Assembly (NCBI RefSeq): GCF_023168165.1
Contig: NZ_BQYJ01000002.1
Span: 124,001-188,000 of the forward strand
Direction: 5' to 3'
Origin: Niallia sp. NCCP-28
Lineage (GTDB): Bacteria > Bacillota > Bacilli > Bacillales > Cytobacillaceae
Length of the DNA: 64,000 nt
Part shown: positions 1 to 7,826 of the stretch, piece by piece
How positions within the stretch are numbered: the first letter of the stretch is position 1
Layout: each line of letters starts with the position of its first letter
Position numbers and translations under genes: made by a program
The notes under the pieces: generated by a model
What the model saw: the letters and a program-made list of their open reading frames with translations, nothing else
Databases searched by the model: none
What the model was told of the DNA's origin: nothing

Positions 1-62
1 ACGCCGAGGAGGCTCACCGCCCGCCCCACGGAAAGGGATCATCCTGGAACGGAAATCAAAAA
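1..62. repeat. 3' part of a degenerate Bacillus-type intergenic repeat (family R2)
   Basis: This GC-rich stretch (GAGGAGGCTCACCGCCCGCC, then CACGGAAAGG and GGAACGGAAATCAA) stands out from the AT-rich surroundings. It matches, from memory, the end of a non-coding repeat common in Bacillus intergenic regions. The element is cut by the window edge. More degenerate relatives occur near 5975, 29215, 36195 and 53858. No coding potential is seen. Confidence 0.6.
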
Positions 63-125
63 AGCAACAAAGTTTACGAAAACAGCCAATTTAAAAAATA
101 GAAGAGTAAAATGGTGGTGATATAT

Positions 126-698
126 ATGGCGGTGGACAGGAGAAAACAAATTGTCGAAGCTGCATCCAAGTCTTTTTCTACATTTGGTTATAAAGCAACG
201 ACGATGGAGCAAGTCGCAAAAATTGCAAATGTAGGCAAAGGCACAATCTATACTTTTTTTAAAAATAAGGAAGAACTTTTTTCTGAAATTATCTCTGGAT
301 TGATTCAAGAGATGAAAGAAACTGCAGATGAGTCGTTTCATCCTGAACGTCCATTTATGGAGAATGTGCATAAAACACTTGTGAAGATGTTAGAATTTCG
401 CAAAGAGCATCAATTAACGGTAAAGCTTTTTCAAGAACAAAGGGAAATGGGAACATTAGAAGTAAAAGAGGTAATTGATAGATTAGAAAGTGTAATTGTT
501 CAATATATACGAAATCGTGTGCAAGAAGCGATTGATAAAGAGGAAGTTCAACAATGTGATACTGAATTAATGGCTTTTGTAATTTTTAAATTATATATTG
601 CCCTTATTTTTGACTGGGAAAAACAACATGATCCACTTCAAGGAGAAGAGATAGCTGTATTTTTGGAAAAAACTTTTTTTAAAGGATTGTCCATCTAA
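126..698 (+). CDS. yhgD: TetR/AcrR-family transcriptional regulator, YhgD-like
   Basis: This is a 190-residue DNA-binding repressor. The N-terminal third is a TetR helix-turn-helix (TTMEQVAKIANVGKGTIYTF, about residues 26-45) followed by the usual KNKEELF segment. The remainder is a helical ligand/dimer domain. I chose the ATG at 126 over the one at 111 because GGTGGTGA lies at a proper distance before it and the resulting length fits YhgD. yhgE follows 71 bp downstream on the same strand, the same pair as in B. subtilis. The gene most likely controls itself and/or yhgE in response to an unknown ligand. An inverted repeat before yhgE is a candidate operator. Family is certain; ligand and targets are inference. 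Confidence 0.88.
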   Translation: MAVDRRKQIVEAASKSFSTFGYKATTMEQVAKIANVGKGTIYTFFKNKEELFSEIISGLIQEMKETADESFHPERPFMENVHKTLVKMLEFRKEHQLTVKLFQEQREMGTLEVKEVIDRLESVIVQYIRNRVQEAIDKEEVQQCDTELMAFVIFKLYIALIFDWEKQHDPLQGEEIAVFLEKTFFKGLSI

Positions 699-722
699 GA
701 TAATCCTATTTTTATTAAAGGG

Positions 723-749
723 AATGACTGAATGAACAAAATGGTCATT
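723..749. promoter_or_regulatory. Candidate TetR operator between yhgD and yhgE
   Basis: AATGAC (723-728) and GTCATT (744-749) form an inverted repeat separated by 15 nt. It lies immediately upstream of the yhgE ribosome binding site (TAGGAGGT, 757-764). Its position fits a site used by the adjacent TetR protein. This is inference only. Confidence 0.35.
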
Positions 750-769
750 AAGTAATAGGAGGTAATAAA

Positions 770-2983
770 ATGAAAACAGGTTTATTAAAAGCAGAAGTTT
801 CATCCATTTTTAAAAATAGAATGAAGCTTATTTCAATCATCGCAATTATTTTTATTCCAATTTTGTATTCTGGCATTTATTTATGGGCATTTTGGGATCC
901 TTACGGCAATTTAGAAAAACTTCCAGTTGCAGTAGTAAATGAAGACAGCGGTGCAAAAATGGATGGAAAAAAGTTAGAACTTGGAAAGGATTTGGTAGAC
1001 AATTTAAAGGATAGCAATGATTTTGATTTTACCTTTGTGGAGAAGGAAAAAGGCTATAAAAACTTAGAAAATCAAAAATATTATATGCTAATTGAGATTC
1101 CTAAGGATTTTTCGGAAAATGCTACAACATTGATGGAAGATAATCCTAAAAAATTAGATTTGATATATGTTTCTAATCCAGGCTATAACTTTATTAGTGG
1201 CCAAATTGGCAATTCAGCAATGGAGAAAATTAAAGAAAGTGTAAGTAAAGAAATAACAAAAACATATGCTGAATCTATTTTTGACAATATTGGAGAAATG
1301 GCAGATGGACTGAAGTCAGCGAGTGATGGGGCAAAAAAATTGGAAGAGGGCACATCGAAAGTCCAATCGGGTTCAAAAGATGTATACAATAATTTAGCTG
1401 TACTTGCTGAAAAATCCATTGCTTTTAATCAAGGTGTTTCTTCAGCCAATGCTGGTGTCAAGGATTTGAAAGATGGTGCAGAAAATTTAGCTGAAGGGTT
1501 AGGAAAGCTGCAAACTGGTCAAAGTAGCCTTACGGATGCAGCTGGTAAACTGCAAGCTGGAGATCAATCCATTTTAAATGGAATTTCTCAAGCAACAGAA
1601 GGCATCAATAGTGTAAAAAATAGTATTCCAGCTTTAATAAATGGAACAAGCAAATTAAAGGAAGGTTCTGACTCATTATCTAATGGACTGACTAATTGGA
1701 GTGAAAAGTCAACAGAATTAGCAGATGGAGCCAAACAGTTAAATGCAGGCACAAAACAATTGCAGGAAACGATTAATTCTATGCTGCCATTGCTTGAAGG
1801 AGTACCAGAAGAAAATCAAAAAGAATTAGCAGCTGCTTTGCAAAGTCTTGTAGATGGAAGTGCATCGATTGCGGCAAACACTGAAGGCTTAGCGCAAGCT
1901 GCCAATCAGTTAGCTTCAGGTGGAGAAACATTATCAACTGGGCTAACTGATTTAAATCAAGGGCATGAGAAATTGCAGTCTGGCGTTAATCAGCTCGCAG
2001 ATGGAAGCGCCAAATTACAAAGTGGCTCCCAGCAGCAAGTGGCAGGACAAAAACAATTTATTGCTGGCTTAAATACGTATTCTGAGCAATTTGGAAATGC
2101 AGTCAATGGCTCTACACAACTTGTTAAAGGAGTGGAGTCTCTTCAATCAGGGATGGATACATTAGCATCTGGTTCAAGTGCGTTATCTAATGGAACGAAT
2201 AAATTAAAGGATGGTTCTAAAGAGCTGGCAGATGGTACGACTTCTTTAGTAGATGGAAGCAAGGAGCTGTCTTCCAAATTAAAAGATGGAGCAGATGATG
2301 CAAGCTCTATTCATTCTGATGATAAAACATATGATATGGTAGCTTCGCCAGTAGAGCTTAGTGATAAAAAAATCACAGATGTTCCAAACTATGGAACAGG
2401 ATTGGCCCCATATTTTATCTCATTAGGATTGTTTGTTGGCGCATTAATGCTGTCCATTGTCTTTTCGTTTGATGAGCCAGAAATAATGCCAAAGAGCGGC
2501 TTCAGATGGTTTTTAAGCAAAACAGCCATCTTAGTGACAGTCGGCATCTTACAAGCATTAGTAGTTTCTTTTATTATGCTTGCTGTATTAAAAGTAGATG
2601 TGCAAAGTGTTCCTTTATTTATTCTATTTACAATTATTATTAGTCTTGTATTTTTCTCTATTATACAATTTTTGGTTACGGCATTAGGCAATCCAGGACG
2701 CTTCCTTGTTGTTATTCTATTAATCTTCCAATTAACGACAAGTGCAGGCACATTCCCATTGGAATTGATTCCTGACATATTGCAAGGAGTGCATGCACTT
2801 CTTCCAATGTCTTATTCTGTTGCAGGCTTAAAAGCGGTCATTTCAAGTGGTGATTTTGCTTTTATGTGGCATAATGCAGGGATACTAGCCATTTATCCAG
2901 CAATATTTATTATAAGCACACTTGTCTATTTCCTCGCCATGTTTAAACGCAAATATGCAAATGGCAGTCAAACAGCAGAATAA
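770..2983 (+). CDS. yhgE: YhgE/Pip family membrane protein
   Basis: This 737-residue integral membrane protein has one N-terminal membrane helix (about residues 20-42). A large extracytoplasmic domain follows (about 45-540), and then five or six membrane segments of ABC-2 transporter type (about 545-730). The outer domain is built from many short units of the pattern L-x-x-G-x-x-x-L-x-x-G (for example LKDGAENLAEGLGKL, LADGAKQLNAGTKQLQ), predicting a long helical stalk. The family includes Lactococcus Pip (phage infection protein) and is related to YueB/EsaA, so a surface role or phage-receptor role is possible. Its cellular function is not established. The start at 770 has the RBS TAGGAGGT. 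It lies downstream of the TetR gene, with a hairpin terminator right after the stop. Confidence 0.9.
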   Translation: MKTGLLKAEVSSIFKNRMKLISIIAIIFIPILYSGIYLWAFWDPYGNLEKLPVAVVNEDSGAKMDGKKLELGKDLVDNLKDSNDFDFTFVEKEKGYKNLENQKYYMLIEIPKDFSENATTLMEDNPKKLDLIYVSNPGYNFISGQIGNSAMEKIKESVSKEITKTYAESIFDNIGEMADGLKSASDGAKKLEEGTSKVQSGSKDVYNNLAVLAEKSIAFNQGVSSANAGVKDLKDGAENLAEGLGKLQTGQSSLTDAAGKLQAGDQSILNGISQATEGINSVKNSIPALINGTSKLKEGSDSLSNGLTNWSEKSTELADGAKQLNAGTKQLQETINSMLPLLEGVPEENQKELAAALQSLVDGSASIAANTEGLAQAANQLASGGETLSTGLTDLNQGHEKLQSGVNQLADGSAKLQSGSQQQVAGQKQFIAGLNTYSEQFGNAVNGSTQLVKGVESLQSGMDTLASGSSALSNGTNKLKDGSKELADGTTSLVDGSKELSSKLKDGADDASSIHSDDKTYDMVASPVELSDKKITDVPNYGTGLAPYFISLGLFVGALMLSIVFSFDEPEIMPKSGFRWFLSKTAILVTVGILQALVVSFIMLAVLKVDVQSVPLFILFTIIISLVFFSIIQFLVTALGNPGRFLVVILLIFQLTTSAGTFPLELIPDILQGVHALLPMSYSVAGLKAVISSGDFAFMWHNAGILAIYPAIFIISTLVYFLAMFKRKYANGSQTAE

Positions 2984-2994
2984 TAGAGAAAAGA

Positions 2995-3030
2995 TAGTCT
3001 GATCTTTTAGTAGGTCAGGCTCTTTTTTTC
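2995..3030 (+). terminator. Rho-independent terminator after yhgE
   Basis: AGTCTGATC pairs with GGTCAGGCT (one G-U and one A-G mismatch allowed) and is followed by CTTTTTTTC, 12 nt after the yhgE stop. Confidence 0.7.
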
Positions 3031-3187
3031 TTGATTTTCTAAGCAAATGTGCCAATAAAGTGAAATGAGTATAAATTAGATGAATAAGACGTGTAGATTA
3101 GATATAGTAAATAAGGACATAAATATTACTACTATAAAAGTTGTGTTACTATTATAATATGGAAAGATGAAAAAAAGGGGTGTCACC

Positions 3188-4177
3188 ATGCTTTTTATAG
3201 ATAATAAAGGTATAACGGATCCGCGCATTAACTTGGCAATAGAAGAATATGCGGTGAAAAATTTAGACATAAATGAAACGTATTTGCTATTTTATATAAA
3301 TGAGCCATCTATTATTATTGGCAAAAACCAGAATACAATTGAAGAAATCAATACAGATTATGTAGAAGAAAAAGGCATACATGTAGTCAGAAGGCTTTCT
3401 GGCGGCGGAGCAGTTTATCATGATTTAGGAAATTTGAACTTTAGCTTTATTACAAAAGATGATGGAGACAGCTTCCACAATTTCAGAAAATTTACTGAAC
3501 CTGTTGTAAAAGCTTTGCAAAGCTTAGGCGTTAATGCAGACTTGAGCGGCCGCAATGATTTGCTTGCGGAAGGAAGAAAAGTTTCTGGCAATGCTCAATA
3601 CGCAACAAGGGGAAGAATGTTCAGCCATGGAACTTTGCTGTTTCGTTCAGAAATGGATCATGTTGTTGCTGCTTTAAAAGTAAAAAAAGATAAAATAGAA
3701 TCAAAAGGAATTAAGTCTGTGAGAAGTCGAGTAGCGAATATTACAGAATTTTTGAAAGAGGATATAACGATTGAGGAATTCCGCAAATTGCTTTTAGCAT
3801 ATTTGTTTGAAGGAGAAGAAAATATTCAAGAGTATGTATTAACAGATGAAGATTGGGAGAAGATTCACATTATTTCAAAAGAACGATATCAAAATTGGGA
3901 TTGGAATTATGGCAAGTCTCCGAAGTTTAATATTCAGCATTCCCACCGGTTTCCTGTCGGCCAAATCGATGTGCGTTTTGATGTAGTGAAGGGAATTGTA
4001 AAGCACTGCAAGATTTATGGTGACTTCTTTGGTGTTGGAGATGTTGCTGATATTGAAAATAGATTGATCGGTGTTCGTTATGATCGTGCTGATTTAAAAA
4101 AAGCATTAGAAGAAACGCCGATAAAACACTATTTTGGCAATGTAACAAAAGAGGATTTTCTACACCTTATCTATTAA
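3188..4177 (+). CDS. lplJ: Lipoate--protein ligase LplJ
   Basis: This 329-residue enzyme activates free lipoate with ATP and attaches it to lysines of lipoyl domains (GcvH, E2 subunits of 2-oxoacid dehydrogenases) in the cytosol. The LplA/BPL core is clear: IIIGKNQNTIEEIN, the substrate loop VVRRLSGGGAVYHDLGN and the catalytic-lysine segment GRKVSGNAQYATRGR. The C-terminal accessory domain ends in HYFGNVTKEDFLHLIY. Sequence and length match B. subtilis LplJ (331 aa) along the whole chain. I prefer ATG 3188 to ATG 3167 because AAAGGGGTG precedes it and MLFIDNKG is the family N-terminus. It is monocistronic with a strong terminator downstream. Confidence 0.95.
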   Translation: MLFIDNKGITDPRINLAIEEYAVKNLDINETYLLFYINEPSIIIGKNQNTIEEINTDYVEEKGIHVVRRLSGGGAVYHDLGNLNFSFITKDDGDSFHNFRKFTEPVVKALQSLGVNADLSGRNDLLAEGRKVSGNAQYATRGRMFSHGTLLFRSEMDHVVAALKVKKDKIESKGIKSVRSRVANITEFLKEDITIEEFRKLLLAYLFEGEENIQEYVLTDEDWEKIHIISKERYQNWDWNYGKSPKFNIQHSHRFPVGQIDVRFDVVKGIVKHCKIYGDFFGVGDVADIENRLIGVRYDRADLKKALEETPIKHYFGNVTKEDFLHLIY

Positions 4178-4189
4178 AGATATAATTTT

Positions 4190-4243
4190 AAAAATGCTAA
4201 AAAGATGGCTAGCAGATAAAGCCATCTTTTTAGCATTTTTTTG
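4190..4243 (+). terminator. Strong terminator after lplJ
   Basis: The arms AAATGCTAAAAAGATGGC and GCCATCTTTTTAGCATTT are perfectly complementary, with a 10-12-nt loop and a closing T run. Confidence 0.9.
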
Positions 4244-4580
4244 ATGAACCCTCCATTTTACAGTCCGCTAGAAGAGAAGAAAAGTAACAGAGTTTATTTT
4301 TCATTCGTTATTTGGCATGAACCGACTTGTGATTATTGCCTAAAGAATTTTGCAAAAAAGGGAGAATTTTAGGTAAGGAGAGAAGGTGTCCATAAAAGCT
4401 TTATCTAAGGGAATATTGTATTTCCTATATCTCCTGCTTTGCCTCAGGCTAGAATCAAGGAGGATGAAACAAACACTGATCGGAGTTTCACTTTATTTAT
4501 AATTTCATAACTTCTAGTTCTAAATGAAAAGTTTTAGACTAATTATTATTAATAGGTTGTACTAGGATTGGAGGGATACA
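4244..4580. repeat. Gene-free stretch with a decayed R1-type repeat (about 4440-4503)
   Basis: No ORF with a ribosome binding site is visible between lplJ and yhfN. The part ending in ACTGATCGGAGTTTCACTTT matches the right end of the R1 repeat family described at 44077 and 10105. The rest is unassigned AT-rich sequence that must hold the yhfN promoter. Confidence 0.4.
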
Positions 4581-5858
4581 ATGGCGAGGAAAATTGGATT
4601 TTATACGGTTTTATTTTATGTGGCGTACGGATTATTTTTTTATTGGTACTTATTTTATCATGCTGACACAGCTTTGCCTTTTGAATATCAAGGGTCACAA
4701 GCAGATCCAGCAACTTTTTTAAATAGCAGGGAACTTGCTCTTAGTGAGGAATATTCTAAAGTTCGCAATTTCTTATTTTTTCTGTCTACACCCTTTGAAT
4801 GGGTGCTTTATATTCTTATATTAATATTCGGTTTATCAAAGGCCTATCAAAAATGGGGAGAAAAATCAGCGAAGTATAAGCTTTTGCAACAAGGGATCTA
4901 TTTATTTTGGCTATCTGTAACTGCCTATATTGCCACATTTCCATTAAGCTATATCAGCTATACACTATCGAAGACATATCATATTTCCACACAAAATTTT
5001 GCAGCATGGATGAAAGATGAGCTTATAGATTTTTGGGTTAATTTCGTTTTTTTGTATCTTTTGGTTATAGTTATTTATTGGCTGATGAATAAAAGCAAAA
5101 AGCGCTGGTGGCTATACGCCTGGCTTATTTCGGTGCCATTTACCTTATTTATTACATTTATTCAGCCTGTTGTCATCGATCCCTTGTATAACGACTTTAC
5201 ACCTTTAAAAAACAAAGAGCTGGAAACAAAAATATTGAATCTAGCAAAAAAATCAAATATCCCAGCAGAACATGTTTTTGAAGTAAATATGTCTGATAAA
5301 ACAAATGCTTTAAATGCATATGTTACAGGGATTGGCAGCAATTCAAGAATTGTTCTTTGGGACACGACGCTAAATCAATTGAAGGATAAAGAAATTTTAT
5401 TTGTTATGGCACATGAAATGGCTCATTATGTAGAAAAGCATATTTATATAGGCATTGGGATTTCTTTAAGTTTATCACTTATAGGTTTATATATCATTTA
5501 TAGGCTAATGCACATTATTATAGCCAAATGGGGAGATGCTTTTAAAATTAATGAGGTAAAGGATATCCGCTCTTTGCCGCTTATGCTTGCGCTGATCTCT
5601 TTTTTGTTTTTTATTTCTAGTCCATTAACCAATACTATCTCAAGGTATGAAGAGAACAGAGCAGATGAATATGCTGTAGCAATAACAGAGGATCCAGAAT
5701 CAGGAATTACTACTTTTCAAAAGTTAGCGAAAACAGGGTTAAGTGAGGTAAATCCACCATTATTAGTAAAGATTTTTCGCTACAATCACCCAACTATGCT
5801 AGAACGAATAGCTGAATTGGAGGAAGCAAGCGTGCTAAAAAGAAATAGCGAAAAATAA
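4581..5858 (+). CDS. yhfN: M48-family zinc metalloprotease, Ste24/YhfN-like
   Basis: This 425-residue membrane protease is related to the CAAX protease Ste24. The zinc site is HEMAH (His278, Glu279, His282) with the third ligand in YEENRADEYA (Glu358). Several membrane segments lie before it and two after it. An N-terminal M48_N-type region (about 25-200) precedes the peptidase domain. Length and order (after lplJ) match B. subtilis YhfN. It probably cleaves or quality-controls membrane-associated proteins; bacteria do not prenylate proteins, so the CAAX activity should not be assumed. The start ATG 4581 has GGAGGG 9 nt upstream. Confidence 0.9.
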   Translation: MARKIGFYTVLFYVAYGLFFYWYLFYHADTALPFEYQGSQADPATFLNSRELALSEEYSKVRNFLFFLSTPFEWVLYILILIFGLSKAYQKWGEKSAKYKLLQQGIYLFWLSVTAYIATFPLSYISYTLSKTYHISTQNFAAWMKDELIDFWVNFVFLYLLVIVIYWLMNKSKKRWWLYAWLISVPFTLFITFIQPVVIDPLYNDFTPLKNKELETKILNLAKKSNIPAEHVFEVNMSDKTNALNAYVTGIGSNSRIVLWDTTLNQLKDKEILFVMAHEMAHYVEKHIYIGIGISLSLSLIGLYIIYRLMHIIIAKWGDAFKINEVKDIRSLPLMLALISFLFFISSPLTNTISRYEENRADEYAVAITEDPESGITTFQKLAKTGLSEVNPPLLVKIFRYNHPTMLERIAELEEASVLKRNSEK

Positions 5859-5867
5859 AGGATGATG

Positions 5868-5906
5868 AACAATTGGAGTCTCTGCTAATTGTTGAAGCTT
5901 TTTTAT
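5868..5906 (+). terminator. Possible terminator after yhfN
   Basis: AACAATT and AATTGTT form a 7-bp stem with a 12-nt loop. GAAGCTTTTTTAT follows. The stem is AT-rich, so the structure is weak. Confidence 0.5.
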
Positions 5907-5974
5907 AGAATATCGGAGACACGGATGGATAGTTTTTGTTTTTCTTTAAATGCTTTCTTCGTATAGATATGGTT

Positions 5975-6118
5975 TTTAAATGTGCAGCCTGCAACGAGTC
6001 TCTGCTTCCTGCGGAGCTCGTTTTTTCGCATTTTCATAGGAGTCTGCTTGTATTCAGGGTGCTGAAATCTATTTCCACCATTTGTCCGGTTAAAACTGCT
6101 TTTACACTATCCATTTAA
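5975..6118. repeat. Degenerate R2-type repeat in the yhfN to IDEAL-gene gap
   Basis: The segment with CTGCTTCCTGCGGAGCTCG, AGGAGTCTGC and AAATCTATTTCCACC looks like an eroded, inverted copy of the GC-rich intergenic repeat at the window start. The 60-codon ORF crossing it has no ribosome binding site and is not called. No other gene is seen between 5859 and 6209. Confidence 0.4.
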
Positions 6119-6161
6119 ACTTTTCTCTTTTTAAAAACTTTTTAGGGAGAAAGGGATAAAA

Positions 6162-6203
6162 GAAAATGCCACTTATTTTATGATAAAATAAGTGGCATTT
6201 TAG
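6162..6203. terminator. Bidirectional hairpin terminator
   Basis: AAATGCCACTTATTTTA and its exact complement flank a 4-nt loop. A/T runs lie on both sides. It ends the minus-strand IDEAL gene, whose stop is at 6210. Confidence 0.85.
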
Positions 6204-6209
6204 AATATC

Positions 6210-6443
6210 TTAATTACCGAAGCGCTTACATAATTGGTTGAATTCAATACTTAATTGATTAAATTTTTCTTTATCTCTTTCGTCAATGGCTTTATCAATC
6301 AGGGACATTAAGTTGTCTTTTTCTATCTTCAAATGAATTTCAGATAGCAGCATATCAATGTAAAGGTCCATCACATAAGTTTTTGCTTTTTTTCTTTTCA
6401 TAGCATTTAATTTAGTTAACTCAGTGTATGACTTTTCCTTCAT
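6210..6443 (-). CDS. yhzC: IDEAL-domain small protein, YhzC-like
   Basis: This 77-residue soluble protein ends in an IDEAL domain (LIDKAIDERDKEKFNQLSIE, about residues 49-68), a short helical motif found in Bacillus regulatory and adaptor-like proteins. Its molecular function is unknown. I place the start at 6443 rather than 6503 because AGGGGTGA precedes that ATG and the 77-aa length equals B. subtilis YhzC as I recall it. YhzC is likewise the neighbour of comK. It is transcribed divergently from comK across an AT-rich 184-bp gap. Confidence 0.8.
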   Translation of the reverse strand: MKEKSYTELTKLNAMKRKKAKTYVMDLYIDMLLSEIHLKIEKDNLMSLIDKAIDERDKEKFNQLSIEFNQLCKRFGN

Positions 6444-6627
6444 TTTCTTCACCCCTGATACCTTTTTAATATTATATGGTGAAATTTTCAAAATATCAAT
6501 CAAATATTTTAAAAATTAAGAAAATGATTAAATAATTTGAATAAATTAGGAAAAATTAAAACTTTTAAGTAATAAGTAGTTCTTTAGTGCTATTATAGTG
6601 GGAAAGATAAGTGAAGGGGGAAATTTT
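6444..6627. promoter_or_regulatory. Divergent promoter region of the IDEAL gene and comK
   Basis: This very AT-rich spacer must hold the comK promoter. I searched for the ComK box AAAA-N5-TTTT and found no exact match. Near matches exist (AAAATTAAAACTTTT at 6552-6566, spacing 7). Autoregulation by ComK is known in B. subtilis and can only be suspected here. Confidence 0.4.
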
Positions 6628-7218
6628 TTGGTTTATATTTCAGAAATTTCGGAAAACTACAGCATTAATTTATTAACACTGGCAATCTTTCCTTTTACTA
6701 CAAAAAAGGGAGAACTATTTTCAGAAATATATGAAGGGAATCAGAGTATTATTTGCAGTTTGCCGCCAAAAGAAATAATAAACAGGAATTGTATTGAATT
6801 GGGCTGTTCTTATGATGGAAAAAAAACAGGGACACGGGCGCTCATGAATTACAGCTATAAAGTGCCAATTGCAATTGATGCTTTTTCCATTTGTCTTTTT
6901 CCGACTCATTCTCCATCACATATTTCTTGCTCATGGATTTCTGTTTCTCCTATTGTAGAAGTGAAAAAAATCGGTTCTCTGCAAACAAATATCATTTTTA
7001 AAAATAATGTGGAGATTACGGTTAGCGTTTCCCATCATTCCATTACCAACCAAATATCTAGAAGCAATGCATTGCTGAAAAAGGTTAATCATAATCTAGA
7101 AAAGAAAAACAGTTCCTCCTTTTTTATTAAAAGTGAACATAAAAATAAAAAAGGAATGGAAGGGGAAAAATGTAAAGAAGACAATATTCTTTATCCAGAG
7201 GATTATGAGGAGAATTAG
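6628..7218 (+). CDS. comK: ComK, competence transcription factor
   Basis: This is a 196-residue minor-groove DNA-binding activator. In B. subtilis it switches on DNA uptake and recombination genes. The ComK core is recognisable: EIINRNCIELGCSYDGKKTG (aligns with the SSYAGRKAGT region), KVPIAIDAFSICLFPTHSP, HISCSWIS and, near the C-terminus, ILYPEDYEEN. The charged linker before that tail (KKNSSSFFIKSEHKNKKG) diverges. The best start is TTG 6628, because GAAGGGGGA lies 7 nt before it; the GTG at 6598 lacks an RBS. The addAB recombination enzyme, a partner in processing DNA, lies 7 kb away but not in the same unit. No internal disruption is seen. Whether this strain is naturally competent is unknown. 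Confidence 0.88.
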   Translation: MVYISEISENYSINLLTLAIFPFTTKKGELFSEIYEGNQSIICSLPPKEIINRNCIELGCSYDGKKTGTRALMNYSYKVPIAIDAFSICLFPTHSPSHISCSWISVSPIVEVKKIGSLQTNIIFKNNVEITVSVSHHSITNQISRSNALLKKVNHNLEKKNSSSFFIKSEHKNKKGMEGEKCKEDNILYPEDYEEN

Positions 7219-7264
7219 ATATCCAATAATCGTTCTAAAGTTTATTTAATGATGTTGAATCTTT

Positions 7265-7498
7265 CTAGCGTGGTTTTATATGCAAGTCTTCGTTTATTAA
7301 CTCTTTATGTACAGTCCTCACTGTTATTTTAATTAAGTCCCAAATAAATTTTTTGCTAATGCCACTATCATGATAATTAAGTATAGGCAGATAAATGGGG
7401 CATTCTATTAGATGCCTGTTTTGCTTTAGTGTTTTATATGAAAGTATTTTGCTTAATTTAGAGAAAAGTTTTTCAGCAAATGGCATTTTTTCGTCCAT
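7265..7498 (-). CDS. Small unidentified ORF (77 codons), doubtful gene
   Basis: The ORF runs from ATG 7498 to a stop at 7265 and encodes a basic protein (MDEKMPFAEKLFSKLSKIL... ending ...ELINEDLHIKPR). I do not recognise the family. The composition is protein-like, with mixed charged and hydrophobic residues, but no clear ribosome binding site precedes the ATG. It lies between comK and a repeat. It may be a gene remnant whose 5' part has been lost. Confidence 0.25.
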   Translation of the reverse strand: MDEKMPFAEKLFSKLSKILSYKTLKQNRHLIECPIYLPILNYHDSGISKKFIWDLIKITVRTVHKELINEDLHIKPR

Positions 7499-7639
7499 AG
7501 TTGAATTTAACTAGCAATTGGGGTAAAGTAGCGAATATAAGAATCCTTTCTGTGGTTATTCGTAGTTTTGTTAGCCGAAACAGAAATGGATTCTTTTTGC
7601 ATTTAATCAAGTGCGGATAGGAAAAAGTTTTGGCATAGA

Positions 7640-7748
7640 AGTCTTTAACATGCATGAATGGGTTCTTGCCCTCCACCTAAGGGAAAACGAGAAATCGAGG
7701 CGGATAGAAATCTGCTGATTAAAAGCTTGATTGGAGTTTCGCTTGAAT
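7640..7748. repeat. Degenerate R1-type repeat upstream of the S9 peptidase
   Basis: The elements TCCACCTAAGGGAAAACGAG, GCGGATAGAAATCTGC and TTGATTGGAGTTTCGCTT follow the same order as in the clearer R1 copies (10105, 44077). The rest of the 7219-7826 gap holds only the doubtful 77-codon ORF. Confidence 0.4.
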
Positions 7749-7826
7749 ATATGGTCAGGTATGTTTGGATTAGAGCAAAGAAGCAATTAGAATTAGTATA
7801 TGAAATGATAAAAAGGATGGTGTGTT

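Noticed and set aside
1261-2300. Tandem gene duplication inside yhgE
   Set aside because: The repeats are short amino-acid heptad-like units without long nucleotide identity, normal for the family.
5936-6118. 60-codon plus-strand ORF
   Set aside because: Lies in a degenerate R2 repeat without RBS.
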